Shown: one piece after another, positions 12,201 through 22,924 of the stretch
How positions within the stretch are numbered: the stretch's first letter is position 1
How the letters are laid out: every line of letters begins with the position of its first letter
Source of the DNA: Candidatus Amarolinea dominans
GTDB lineage: Bacteria > Chloroflexota > Anaerolineae > SSC4 > Amarolineaceae
Length of the DNA: 64,000 nt
Assembly: GCA_016719785.1 (NCBI GenBank)
Contig: JADJYJ010000015.1
Coordinates: 1-64,000, forward strand
Reading direction: 5' to 3'
Notes under the pieces: generated by a model
Database searches by the model: none
Seen by the model: the letters and a program-made list of their open reading frames with translations, nothing else
What the model was told of the DNA's origin: nothing
Translations under genes and position numbers: made by a program

Positions 12201-15200
12201 GTGAACCGGCCCAAACTCGATTGCGAGATTGAAACTGGAAATGCCTCGTTAAAAGGGCAATTCCCATCGGTGGCGTGAACCGGCCCAAACTCGATTGCGA
12301 GATTGAAACACCGGTCGCGCCATAGGCACCGCAACGACAAGCGCCAGGCGTGAACCGGCCCAAACTCGATTGCGAGATTGAAACTACGTTGCTTTGGCTG
12401 GCTAGGGCTGACTTGACTTGCGTGAACCGGCCCAAACTCGATTGCGAGATTGAAACTGTTGGCGTATAATCAAACCAAAGGGAGGGAAACGCGCGTGAAC
12501 CGGCCCAAACTCGATTGCGAGATTGAAACTGGCATCTCGGCTAAGTTGATCCAACGCATGTGTCGCGTGAACCGGCCCAAACTCGATTGCGAGATTGAAA
12601 CCCTCAATCTCTGCCAGAAGCACAAACACATCCGCACGCGTGAACCGGCCCAAACTCGATTGCGAGATTGAAACTTGCCGATGCTTGCAGCATACGCCTG
12701 AAACGCCTGGCGTGAACCGGCCCAAACTCGATTGCGAGATTGAAACGAATCGCTGGTTGATGTGGCGCTGCGTTTTCGACGTGCGTGAACCGGCCCAAAC
12801 TCGATTGCGAGATTGAAACTCAGGAGTCGGGTCAGGATGCGGATACGCCACAGGTGCGTGAACCGGCCCAAACTCGATTGCGAGATTGAAACGATGAATT
12901 TACAAGCGTTGTTGACAGACAAGTAGCGCGTGAACCGGCCCAAACTCGATTGCGAGATTGAAACTAGGTCGGATCCCAACCGCTGCCAATCCGGTAGTCT
13001 GGCGTGAACCGGCCCAAACTCGATTGCGAGATTGAAACTTCTCGACGAAGGGCGCTTGGCTGATATAGCTGCGGGGCGTGAACCGGCCCAAACTCGATTG
13101 CGAGATTGAAACAGGGAGGGCAGGTTGAAGCCGTCATCATCATAGCCCAGCGTGAACCGGCCCAAACTCGATTGCGAGATTGAAACTATCATCCGGCGCT
13201 ACAACGTCGGGGGCACCATCACGCGTGAACCGGCCCAAACTCGATTGCGAGATTGAAACATTGGATGCGCGCTGAAAGACGCTGTGTCGGGCGAGCGTGA
13301 ACCGGCCCAAACTCGATTGCGAGATTGAAACATGCACGCGGCGGACATGCACGCCCGCGTCATAGTTGCGTGAACCGGCCCAAACTCGATTGCGAGATTG
13401 AAACAACGGTGGGGACCTGCTCATCCGGCTGATCTTCCGAGCGTGAACCGGCCCAAACTCGATTGCGAGATTGAAACCTATCCGTGAATGACATCATCAA
13501 TTGTCCAGACGACAGCGTGAACCGGCCCAAACTCGATTGCGAGATTGAAACAGCACATTGTCGAAGCGGGGCGCACCGCTACCGGCAAGGCGTGAACCGG
13601 CCCAAACTCGATTGCGAGATTGAAACCTGGCACCGGTCGCATGGGCGGCATTGTCGGGGAAGGCGTGAACCGGCCCAAACTCGATTGCGAGATTGAAACA
13701 TTCGATGTTGCTGTTCGCCAACGCCATGAATCCAGGCGTGAACCGGCCCAAACTCGATTGCGAGATTGAAACCAGGGCGCTGGCGATGCGATGGTTGGCG
13801 TTGGGGCGCGTGAACCGGCCCAAACTCGATTGCGAGATTGAAACACGAAAGGGCGGCACGGCAGGATCAGCTGAATGGGGGCGTGAACCGGCCCAAACTC
13901 GATTGCGAGATTGAAACAGCAAGTCCGACGACCTCCACGGCGCATAATTGACGGCGTGAACCGGCCCAAACTCGATTGCGAGATTGAAACGAGCATGTTG
14001 GCATAGGCCGGGGAGGGCGGGACGTTGCGTGAACCGGCCCAAACTCGATTGCGAGATTGAAACTGAACTGGGTGCGAACCGCCGAGCCGAGTCGAAAGGC
14101 GTGAACCGGCCCAAACTCGATTGCGAGATTGAAACATCGAATCGGCGGCGGCATTTGGCGCGTGCGCCGGGGCGTGAACCGGCCCAAACTCGATTGCGAG
14201 ATTGAAACCACATCCGCCGCGCGCAACACCTGCCCATCCACAAACGCGTGAACCGGCCCAAACTCGATTGCGAGATTGAAACTACTTACCCTATGGCCTA
14301 ACCCTATGGCCTGGCCTGGCGTGAACCGGCCCAAACTCGATTGCGAGATTGAAACAGCCAACAAGATGGTTGGCATTGATTTTATTGCAGGGCGTGAACC
14401 GGCCCAAACTCGATTGCGAGATTGAAACTGGGGGACGTTGTTGGAAGGCTTGGGGGCTGAACGGGCGTGAACCGGCCCAAACTCGATTGCGAGATTGAAA
14501 CTCTCTGTTGAATCGGCTGCCCATGTCCCCTGCGGAGGCGTGAACCGGCCCAAACTCGATTGCGAGATTGAAACTCATGCCGCTCTCTTTTCAGACAGTC
14601 TAATCAGCGTGCGTGAACCGGCCCAAACTCGATTGCGAGATTGAAACTCTTTCAACCCGTCTCGATACCCGTCATGGTACGACGCGTGAACCGGCCCAAA
14701 CTCGATTGCGAGATTGAAACCCGAATGGGGACCGCTCCCCCCTACCCTGCTCGTCAAAGCGTGAACCGGCCCAAACTCGATTGCGAGATTGAAACCCCAC
14801 TCGGTACCGGGGTAATCGGCGGCGGTGTCGGCGTGAACCGGCCCAAACTCGATTGCGAGATTGAAACTCGCATCACCACCCGGTGAGACACCTCCGACTG
14901 CACGCGTGAACCGGCCCAAACTCGATTGCGAGATTGAAACTGTAGCTGACGGCGCTGGTAGTATTCATGCACCACGGCGTGAACCGGCCCAAACTCGATT
15001 GCGAGATTGAAACCGGTATACCCGCTCGGCCTGCAATTCATCCTGCCCGGCGTGAACCGGCCCAAACTCGATTGCGAGATTGAAACCTCATTGTAAGCGA
15101 ACCTGGCGACTATCGGGCGCTTGGCGTGAACCGGCCCAAACTCGATTGCGAGATTGAAACTGCACCACGTGCCGTCAAAACGACCTTTGGCCTTTGCGTG

Positions 15201-15934
15201 AACCGGCCCAAACTCGATTGCGAGATTGAAACCAACATACTGAATAATGTCCAGAGAGCCTCTACTGGCGTGAACCGGCCCAAACTCGATTGCGAGATTG
15301 AAACAGAACGTAACTGACAGGGATTTGCCAAATCGGACAAGCGTGAACCGGCCCAAACTCGATTGCGAGATTGAAACTGAGGAGTATTTCAAGAAATGGC
15401 TAAAGGCCCAAAGCGTGAACCGGCCCAAACTCGATTGCGAGATTGAAACGCCAAAGTGTAACGCCATCCGTGGCAGCTACCAATGGCGTGAACCGGCCCA
15501 AACTCGATTGCGAGATTGAAACAGGCCAAAGCGCCCGGCCATGACCAGCAACGAAATAAACGCGTGAACCGGCCCAAACTCGATTGCGAGATTGAAACCG
15601 GGTGGATGTGGATGTGCAAATAAGGTATGACGGTGCGTGAACCGGCCCAAACTCGATTGCGAGATTGAAACCCACGAATAGTCATGGAGAACATCTTCGT
15701 CATTGCCGCGTGAACCGGCCCAAACTCGATTGCGAGATTGAAACTTAAGGCTATGCCACCAACGAAAAACCGCCTACGAGGCGTGAACCGGCCCAAACTC
15801 GATTGCGAGATTGAAACCATCATTTCCCCCTCTAGGACGCGGCCAGCTTCACGGCGTGAACCGGCCCAAACTCGATTGCGAGATTGAAACCTTCAACTTC
15901 TGCAGGCACAGCAAAGGGGCGTGGGGCGTGAACC
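9261..15934 (+). CRISPR. CRISPR array, block 2
   Basis: There are 91 complete 37-bp repeats, from 9276 to 15854-15890, with 34-39-nt spacers. The block begins with the last bases of the spacer split by the ISKra4-like element. It ends nine bases into a repeat (15926-15934) split by the IS21-family element. Two repeat variants occur: 10661 (G to A at position 1) and 11832 (C to A at position 14). The spacer at 10334-10368 is nearly identical to one at 1759-1794. Otherwise no spacer duplication was noticed by eye. Confidence 0.99.
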
Positions 15935-15993
15935 TGTCAAGCGACAATTAGATTTACACATCAGCGACAATTAGAATTACCCATTTTGAATGG

Positions 15994-16791
15994 TTAGTTT
16001 CGAATTGCCTCAACCTGGCCAGGCTGAGCCTGACCCATTTCCTGTGATTGGCGGCGGGCGGCTGCTTCCGCTCGCATACTGGTCATTTCGGACCCGAACT
16101 CGATGATCCGACTGTGATGAACCACGCGGTCGATCGCCGGCCGTGGTCAAGGGATCTTTGAAGATTTGATCCCACTGTGAAAACACGAGATTGGAGGTGA
16201 TCACTACGCTGCGGCGCTCATAACGCTCAGCCAGAAAAGTGAATAACACTTCCATTTCTTCCCGGCTCTGCTGAACATAGCCGATGTCATCGAGGATGAC
16301 CACCTGAAAGCGATCGAGCCGTTTCAGTTCCGGTTCCAGTGCATAGTCCCGTTTGGCTCGCAGTAAGCCGTCGACCAGTTTATAGGTCGGAGTGAACCAG
16401 ACGCTGTAATCGTGGTGAATCCATTCGTAAGCCAACGCGGCGCCAAATGTGTTTTCCCAGTCCTGGGTTAGCAAAAATCAATATGTTTTCTGCCTCCTTG
16501 ATGAAACCGCCCTCGATCAGGCCAGCTAATTGGCGGCGCAAGCGTAAAGGCAGCCGGGACTGCTCAAACCGGGCCAGGGTTTTGTCGGGTGGTAGGTGAG
16601 CCTCACGTAGCAAGCGCTCAACCCGACGCTGCTGGCGACCGGCTGTTTCCTGCTCTAACAGATAGAGCAGGAAACTCCTCGAGAGACCAGTCCTGCTGCT
16701 GGGCCAGGCTCAGGGCTTCCGGTACGGCCTCGGCGATGCTGGGCAGCCGCAGGCGTTTGCAGTGTTGCGCAATTGGTTCAAGCACTGTCAT
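15994..16791 (-). pseudogene. istB: IstB helper ATPase of IS21, multiply frameshifted
   Basis: IstB is the AAA+ ATPase that loads target DNA for the IstA transposase. The protein would start MTVLEPIAQHC at 16791 and end QVEAIRN at 15994, about 265 residues, the usual length. Recognisable parts are REAHLPPDKTL, the Walker A region ANPGLGK, the Walker B segment VVILDDIGY, and SNLVFSQWD. The reading frame breaks at least four times: extra T near 16677, losses around Walker A near 16450-16460, and another near 16140. All look like single-base length changes. The start overlaps the end of istA by 14 bp, the standard IS21 arrangement. As read it could not give a functional product. Confidence 0.85.
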
Positions 16792-17148
16792 CGTTCACCT
16801 CCCTGAGTAGGGCATCGTACTGGGCCAGATTGACTGATGATGTCGCCAACTGGGGTATCGCTGGTGATGGAGACTTGATCAAGCGTTCAACGTCGGTGTC
16901 ATCCCAGGTTTCTGGACTCTCCAGCAAACGTTTCAGTGCGGCTTCCACGTCACTTTCCAGGGTGTGCGCCGCCCAATGCACGATGCGTAGGTAGATCAGG
17001 TCGGCTTTGCGCGGTGAGTGCCACTGGTTCAAGATTTCCCAGGCTTGCCGGAAAACAACGGTCGGAAACAAGGCTTCCCGGTAACGGTAATCCCGAAAGC
17101 CGCCGGGTTTGCGTAGCAGGCTATCCACTAAGTGCCGATAGTTCAGTT

Positions 17149-18628
17149 CAATACCTTCGCCAGCTAGGGCGAGTTGGGGGTAGGTTGAGCGACATGAATG
17201 CGGCCCAAGGCGGCTAGTTTACTGAAGATGCGGGCCAATAAAACTGGCTCGGGCTTTTCGGGAAGCATTTTAATGGTCTCGGTCACATATTTGGCACCGC
17301 GATAGTGCGCTTTAAGGTCTAGGACGCTGCAATCTGGGTCTGTGTCGTGGAGATTGCGCAGTAAGCCCTGGGAGAAGTTGACCATGAACAAAGAGAGGTT
17401 GGCGGCATTGGTGACGGCGGTTTCCGGAGACATTCATGAAGTCCTCCAGGCCCCAATACTGTTTAGCGTCCCTGAAGTTGAACTCGATTTGGAATCTCAG
17501 ACAATAATAGTCAACCAGTTTGTCGTAGGCGAGCGTGAGATCGCTGCTGAACAGGGTGACATGGGCGTAGGCTTGCGTTTGCAGATGAGTTTTCAGGATA
17601 ACCACGACATTAAGCGGCTGGCTAAACTCTCTATGCAGGCATCGAATATGGTACATGCGAGTTTCGATCTGGCCGTCAACGGTCGTTTGTTTTAGGTACT
17701 CGACTGGCAAGTTCTGGTAATCCAGCTTGTCGCCGTATTTGCGGTGCGGCCCACGCCCTTTGCAGGGGCCAGTATAAGGTAAGTACAAGGCCGAGTCGGA
17801 GCGCAGCTTAGAAATCAGATGTAACTTGCACTGCTGCACCATGTGCAGGGCAAAACGGTTACCAAAATGCCCGTCCAGGGCCAGATAGGTCAGAGGGATC
17901 AATTTGCCCATAAGTTTGAGTTGAGCTTCCAGCATGGCTTGGATGCGAAGCAGTTCCGGCGACAGGGTGATTTCGGTTGCCGCTTTGTTCTTACTGCCTT
18001 TGGGGCGGCCCGGCTTGCGCGGCTCAGCCGGTTTGGGCGTCTGCTTAGCGACTGTCTTGGCACGGTTAGCCGCTTTTTTCTTCCTCGCTGCGCACGACTT
18101 GCTCGATCCGCAGCTGAGATGAGCGGCGTTTTTTGGTGTTGACCAGTGCCAAACTGAAAAAGGCCAGGCCGGGAATCACACGGCCGAATACCCCCGCAAA
18201 AAAACGATCCAGCCCGTGGGTGTAGTGCCCCGCTTTGCTCACCACCACCTCGTCGCCAACCATGATGTAGACATCGTCTGGCCGATATAGATGCTGGCGG
18301 AAAAACGCCCAAAACAACGTCGCCCACGGCACTACCGTGTAGAAAAAACGCTGTACCGTGCGATAACTGCCCCCTTCACCGGCCCAGCGCGAGATGCCAA
18401 GCATGGTCACCCGCCCTGTCATGCTAACACTGCCGCAATGATGCGGCTGAGTTGGCGCAGCGTCGTCGCCGTCACTAATGATTCGATACACTCTAAACGT
18501 GCTACAATATCAGGCATGGGCTTTCGCTAGTCCTTGTGTTGTGATTTTCGTAAACTATCAACAACAACTTTACTACGAAAGCCCGTTTAGTTCACATTTG
18601 ACTTACCCCCATTTTGGCGAAGGTATTG
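17149..18628 (-). mobile_element. IS4-like insertion sequence nested in istA
   Basis: Both ends read CAATACCTTCGCCA inward, a perfect 14-bp inverted repeat followed by looser similarity (GGGGGTAGGT and GGGGGTAAGT). The target TCAGTT is duplicated at 17143-17148 and 18629-18634. The element is 1480 bp. Excision restores istA exactly. Just inside the right end lies an inverted pair, GGGCTTTCG around 18518 and CGAAAGCCC around 18577. The IS4-superfamily label comes from the transposase and may need refinement (IS701 and IS1634 are alternatives). Confidence 0.88.
17164..18517 (-). pseudogene. DDE transposase of the nested IS4-like element, frameshifted
   Basis: The protein starts MPDIVARLECIESLVTATT at 18517. 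It contains VYIMVGDEVVVSKAGHYTHG and RVIPGLAFFSLALVN, then TYLALDGHFGNRFAL, LRFQIEFNFRDAKQYWGLED, and ends AALGRIHVAQPTPNSP at 17164, about 450 residues in all. The D, D and E of an RNase-H-fold transposase are plausibly VGDE, ALDGHF and QIEFNFRDAK. There are three one-base shifts: near 18424, in an A6 run near 18077, and near 17437. The A6 site could allow slippage, but three shifts favour inactivity or poor consensus. Confidence 0.8.
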
Positions 18629-19864
18629 TCAGTTGATACTGATTTTGGCCCACAAGGCGGGGCATCTTTGCCATCAGGTTTCGCCGGAAGTAGACTTCCA
18701 GGTGCCACTCATGGATGTGAACGATGACCATTTGGCCAATCAGGCTGGTCGGTACGGAGTAGGCATTGTGCTGCACCCGGATCATGCTACCCCGGCCGAC
18801 TCTCACCCGGCATTCTTGATACGATTCCAGCGGAGGTACCGTCAGTGGCTTCATCACCGCTAATTCCTCGGCCAGGCGCTCCCGCCGACGTTCGTTGCGC
18901 CGGGTCATCACCTGAGCGATGAAGTGCTCATAATCTGTCACGGAGGCAAAATCCGAGCTGCTGCGCAGTAGCAGATGCTGGCGCAACGCCTGCTTGAGCG
19001 CACCGTTGGCCGCTTCGATGTCACCGTTCTCTTCGGGGCTGCCGACATGGATGGTCCGCGGCTGCATCCCATAATGCTTCAAGAGAGCCAGGTAAGCCAG
19101 ATTATACCCCGGCCCAACTCATCGCTGGCGCTCAGTGAGTGGGTAACCGCCGACGAATTGTCGGTCTGATGGTACACCGGCACCGCGCCCAAGTTGAACA
19201 GGGTCACCTGCAAGGCGCGCTGGTACGCCAATAGTGATTCCGATTGTGCCACCACCCCCATTCCCAGTTGGAGTAGGGTAACACGCTGTGAATCAGCACA
19301 TGCTTGAAGGACTCACCGGCAATTGTCGCCCCTAACTCCGTTAGCCAGGTGCCATCCGTCTGCAGAATTTCGCCTGGTCGGTGGACCTGCGCCAAAACAG
19401 CGATCTGGGCCAGGTGTATCGCCCGCCACTCGGCTATCCGCCGTTGTAGGGTTCGCAACTGGCCTTCCTGATACTTATCTGGCTGCTGTTCGCACAACCA
19501 CTGAAAAGCGTTTTGGCTTCCAGTTCTGGAGCAGCTGCTAACATCTGCTCTACCTTCGGCCAATAGTCACTAAACGGGTCGTCTCGCGTGCGATATGCCC
19601 GTGGTTGCTGCACTTCACTGGGAAGTTGTTCCGCTCCTCATACTTAGCAACCGTTTTCGACTTTAATGTTCGCTTTGACGGCCGATTGTTCTTGGGTACG
19701 GCCTTTCGTTCGTTCACGCATTGCTAGCCTCACTTGAGCATCGGTACAAGTCATCTTATCCTCCCTCTCCTTCATGATCAGAGGAAGTTTACCTGACCTG
19801 CCTGCTGCTTCCTAGTGGGCAGTTCTAATTGTCGTCAATGAGTAATTATAGTTGTCGTTGAACA

Positions 19865-20701
19865 GTGAACCGGCCCAAACTCGATTGCGAGATTGAAACT
19901 TGAAGAAATTCAGGATGTCGCGCACGTCATCCACGCGTGAACCGGCCCAAACTCGATTGCGAGATTGAAACAAACCGCCCGCGCTGCACCGTCTGCGTGC
20001 GCTGGCTGCTCGTCAGGCGTGAACCGGCCCAAACTCGATTGCGAGATTGAAACTTCTTCTCTGTCTCCCCAAGGCTTTAGTCCATCGTGGCGTGAACCGG
20101 CCCAAACTCGATTGCGAGATTGAAACCGTGGTTGTCGCAATACAGGCTGTAGCCCGATGCAGGGCGTGAACCGGCCCAAACTCGATTGCGAGATTGAAAC
20201 CGCTCTAAACCGAGCAAAGGCAAGCAGTTGCTCAGGCGTGAACCGGCCCAAACTCGATTGCGAGATTGAAACACATAGCGGGGATTCAACCGAATCAACC
20301 GCACCCCGCGCGTGAACCGGCCCAAACTCGATTGCGAGATTGAAACGCAGAATCGGTTGAGGATCCCCAGGCGCCGTCATGGGCGTGAACCGGCCCAAAC
20401 TCGATTGCGAGATTGAAACACGCGGGCAGACGGCTGCGGTAGGTGCTGGCTGCGGCGTGAACCGGCCCAAACTCGATTGCGAGATTGAAACGGGGGTGAT
20501 GCCGATGATCTCGCCGGCACGTTTTGTGGGCGTGAACCGGCCCAAACTCGATTGCGAGATTGAAACGTCCATTTCTTTGTGCAAAACGGGAGTAATCGGT
20601 ACGCGTGAACCGGCCCAAACTCGATTGCGAGATTGAAACGCCCATACCCCAGGAACGAAAGCGCATTCGGCGTCGGCGTGAACCGGCCCAAACTCGATTG
20701 C
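19865..20701 (+). CRISPR. CRISPR array, block 3
   Basis: The block starts with the rest of the repeat split by IS21 (19865-19899). It has ten complete repeats (19935, 20017, 20090, 20164, 20236, 20310, 20383, 20455, 20530, 20603) and ends within an eleventh that begins at 20676 and is cut after CTCGATTGC by the IS1182-family element. One spacer is 45 nt (19972-20016); the rest are 35-38 nt. The spacers match the composition of the other blocks. Confidence 0.99.
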
Positions 20702-22702
20702 GAGAGTGTTGCAGAATTAAGGTCAAGCGGCGGCTGAGGGGCTTCGCGGAGCGGCTGATTTTACGTTATGGTAAGTAGTGGTTTGCTGGTTGGGGCCTGA
20801 GAGGTATTTTTGGGTCAATTTGGGCTTCAGGAGGGGTCAATCGCCCAATTTTTCCCGTCATCCAAGCATCTTTCTCACCTTCGGCCGGTCGAAGGGCGCA
20901 GTACGCCCTGGGTCAGGGTTGGGGCACGGCAGACGCAGCTTGGGCCTGGCGTTGCAGGCGACGAAGCCACTGGCGGAGGTTGAAGGCGGTGGCACACATT
21001 TTGGCCTGGAAATCGCACAAGAGACGACCCCGGCGATGGGCACGGCGTGCGCCGTGGTAGCGGACGAGGTTGGCGATGATGCGCTCAACGGTCGAACGGA
21101 GCTTGAGGTCCAGACGGAACTGGGGGGTTTGGGCATAGGTGCGGGCTTTGGCAAGGATGGAGCGATGGTCGCTGATGAAAACCTGGCGTATGTGGGATGC
21201 GGGGACCTGGTCGCCCCGACATTGAGCGAACAAGGGACAGTCGGCGCATTGAGCGGGCGTGAAGCGAAAGCTGCGTCCGTCGCCACTTTGGGAACGGTAA
21301 GCAGTGGTGCTGACCCGACCGCGGGGGCAAGTGAGGGAGTGATCATCGGGCGATAAGGTAAAGTCGTCAGGGGCAAAGCGTTCGCTGCGCTGGTCATAGG
21401 GCATGAGAGGCGCAACGAGTTGAGTTTGACCGTCGCTGGCCTTGTCAACGTCAGCGTGGTGTTTGCCGGTGCCGGCTGCTTTGTCATAGATTAACTTGAC
21501 GGGCATGAAGTCGTGATACTCTTGCTGAGCGGTGAGCAAATCAGGGATAGCCACGGGGTCTGGTTGGCTGCCGGTATCAGCCCTGATCTCACGAATGAAG
21601 GTATCGGTGGCGGCAAGGTTGACGTTGTATCCGAAGTCCGTTTTTTCGCCATGCACGCGGAAGGTGGCATCGTAATCGGTGGTGCTGGCGATACGATAGG
21701 ACCCCTTCTTGTTCTTGGGTAACTCCTGCACGCTGGTAATCTCACCGGCCTCGTTACGGGTAATCGAGACTTCATCGGTCATAATTTTGTTCAAGATGTC
21801 GAGCAAAGCGGACACAGCCTGACGTTGAGCCTCTGGCAACGAGGGATGCTCGGCTAGTTGTGCCCGAATCAACGCCTGGCACTGAAGCGCAGCGGCCACC
21901 GTTCTTTGTAGGCGATTGCCGCGCTGCGTTTGATCGAGACGGAATTCCTTCGCTTCGTCTTCAGCGCCAAAGATCGCTTCTCGATCCAATTGCTTTCGCA
22001 CTGCAGCCAGGCCCGCTTCATCCATTTCTTGCCATGCCGTCAGGAGTCGCTGGCACGTATGGCGGATCAACCAAATGATCGTTTCGGTTGCGGCATTGGT
22101 GCGCATGGCATAGGTATCGCCGATCTGCGACTTGTCTCGATCGTCGGCAAAGTCGTGGTCAATCTGGTTGAGGATCTGATCGAAGAAGGTGCGAGTCTGG
22201 TGCTCAATCACCCACAGTTCGAAGCGTTCCAGGGTGGCATGGTCGGGTCCGCTCTCGAATGCGGCATAACCCACGAACCACTTGACCAGCAGATTCCAGC
22301 GGATGGATTCTTCCAGGTTGCGCAGCGACAGATTCAGCAGGTACTTCACGAGTAACGCCCGCACCAAGCGGGACACCGGATGCACGACGGGTGCACCGCG
22401 CCCGCCCTCATGATGATACTTGGCGCACGCTGTCTCTAACGTGCCGAAATTCAGATGATTGCGCAGGCCAACCAGGAAATGGTTCTGCGCACGGGGTAAC
22501 AGTAGCTTGTATATTTCGTCGCTGAACCAGTAGAGCAACTGCATGAGGTACTTCTCTACGACAGATCGAACGGCAGGTGGTATAATATCCATAGGTAGCC
22601 TGTGCTTTGGAAGGATTTCGGTTTGCAAGCAATAATCCCACAAAACCGGGCTATCAGCAATTCCTTGCCCTGCCCTTGGTTATCGAATTCTGCAACGCTC
22701 TC
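20702..22702 (-). mobile_element. IS1182-family insertion sequence inserted in the CRISPR repeat hairpin
   Basis: The ends are GAGAGTGTTGCAGAATT and, read inward, GAGAGCGTTGCAGAATT, a 17-bp inverted repeat with one mismatch. ATTGC is duplicated (20697-20701 and 22703-22707). Because the repeat also continues GAG here, the duplication could equally be read as 8 bp. The insertion lies in the loop/stem of the CTCG-ATTG-CGAG hairpin. The element is 2001 bp with one intact transposase. Its 20702-20912 and 22593-22702 flanks hold no gene. Confidence 0.9.
20913..22592 (-). CDS. IS1182-family transposase, intact
   Basis: This DDE transposase would mobilise the surrounding element. From the ATG at 22592 (MDIIPPAVRSVVEKYL) it is 559 residues; an in-frame ATG 17 codons earlier is the alternative. 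The N-terminal half is the DUF772-type region (VSRLVRALLVKYLLNLSLRN, then FVGYAAFESGPDHATLERFE). It is followed by DDRDKSQIGDTYAMRTN, the catalytic part ASTTDYDATFRVHGEKTDFG, KLIYDKAAGTGK, a C-x2-C-x5-C cluster (QCADCPLFAQC) and the C-terminal SVERIIANLVRYHGARRAH. Of the four transposases in the array this is the only one with an unbroken frame, so it is probably the youngest insertion or the best resolved. It is transcribed against the array. Confidence 0.93.
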   Translation of the reverse strand: MDIIPPAVRSVVEKYLMQLLYWFSDEIYKLLLPRAQNHFLVGLRNHLNFGTLETACAKYHHEGGRGAPVVHPVSRLVRALLVKYLLNLSLRNLEESIRWNLLVKWFVGYAAFESGPDHATLERFELWVIEHQTRTFFDQILNQIDHDFADDRDKSQIGDTYAMRTNAATETIIWLIRHTCQRLLTAWQEMDEAGLAAVRKQLDREAIFGAEDEAKEFRLDQTQRGNRLQRTVAAALQCQALIRAQLAEHPSLPEAQRQAVSALLDILNKIMTDEVSITRNEAGEITSVQELPKNKKGSYRIASTTDYDATFRVHGEKTDFGYNVNLAATDTFIREIRADTGSQPDPVAIPDLLTAQQEYHDFMPVKLIYDKAAGTGKHHADVDKASDGQTQLVAPLMPYDQRSERFAPDDFTLSPDDHSLTCPRGRVSTTAYRSQSGDGRSFRFTPAQCADCPLFAQCRGDQVPASHIRQVFISDHRSILAKARTYAQTPQFRLDLKLRSTVERIIANLVRYHGARRAHRRGRLLCDFQAKMCATAFNLRQWLRRLQRQAQAASAVPQP

Positions 22703-22924
22703 ATTGCGAGATTGAAACTGCCATGACGGCGATCCAGGGGAGACCGCCATAAAAGCGTGAACCGGCCCAAACTCGATTGCGAGATTGAAACTGCCGTCAG
22801 CGTAGCGCCTACCCGCGCCAGGCGCAAGCGTGAACCGGCCCAAACTCGATTGCGAGATTGAAACCTGAATGAGCCAGAGGAGATCGGTCAGGCCGAACTG
22901 GCGTGAACCGGCCCAAACTCGATT
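22703..22924 (+). CRISPR. CRISPR array, block 4 with degenerate terminal repeat
   Basis: The block holds the end of the repeat split by IS1182 (to 22718), complete repeats at 22755-22791 and 22828-22864, and a final repeat from 22901 that matches only its first 24 bases before turning into TGCTTTGTAAAG. A decayed last repeat marks the trailer end, so the leader is at the other end, left of the window. The spacers at 22719-22754, 22792-22827 and 22865-22900 are the oldest of the array. Confidence 0.97.

Larger units (their letters stand above)
16778..19754 (-). pseudogene. istA: IstA transposase of IS21, split by a nested IS and frameshifted
   Basis: The N-terminus starts MTCTDAQVRLAMRERTKGRT at 19754 after a GGAGAGGGAGGAT-like ribosome site, and soon shifts frame. 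The rve-type integrase core appears in pieces: QVHRPGEILQTDGTWL near 19390, then AYLALL and SPEENGDIEAANGALKQALR near 19020-19040. The C-terminal part resumes after the nested element: YRHLVDSLLRKPG, then AALKRLLESPETWDD and VNLAQYDALL, stopping at 16778. Deleting 17149-18628 and one TCAGTT copy joins the halves in frame as QYQLNYRHLVDS, which is proof of interruption. The separate single-base shifts in the first third are unexplained. Confidence 0.9.
15935..19864 (-). mobile_element. IS21-family insertion sequence inserted in a CRISPR repeat
   Basis: The ends are TGTCAAGCGACAATTAG on the left and, read inward, TGTTCAACGACAACTAT on the right. CGACAA(T/C)TA motifs recur just inside each end, as is typical of IS21 with its TGT...ACA termini and multiple terminal repeats. 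The target GTGAACC, bases 3-9 of the CRISPR repeat, is duplicated (15928-15934 and 19865-19871). Without the nested element and its 6-bp target copy the element is 2444 bp, normal for IS21. It carries istA and istB, both frameshifted, on the strand opposite to the array. Confidence 0.9.

Noticed and set aside
20778..21356. 192-codon plus-strand frame inside the IS1182 element
   Set aside because: Antisense to the intact transposase, with no motif.
144..22900. Dozens of long open frames with repeated NRPKLDCEIET or SQSSLGRFT
   Set aside because: They are translations of the CRISPR repeat in several frames, broken only by spacers. No ribosome sites or gene-like composition.
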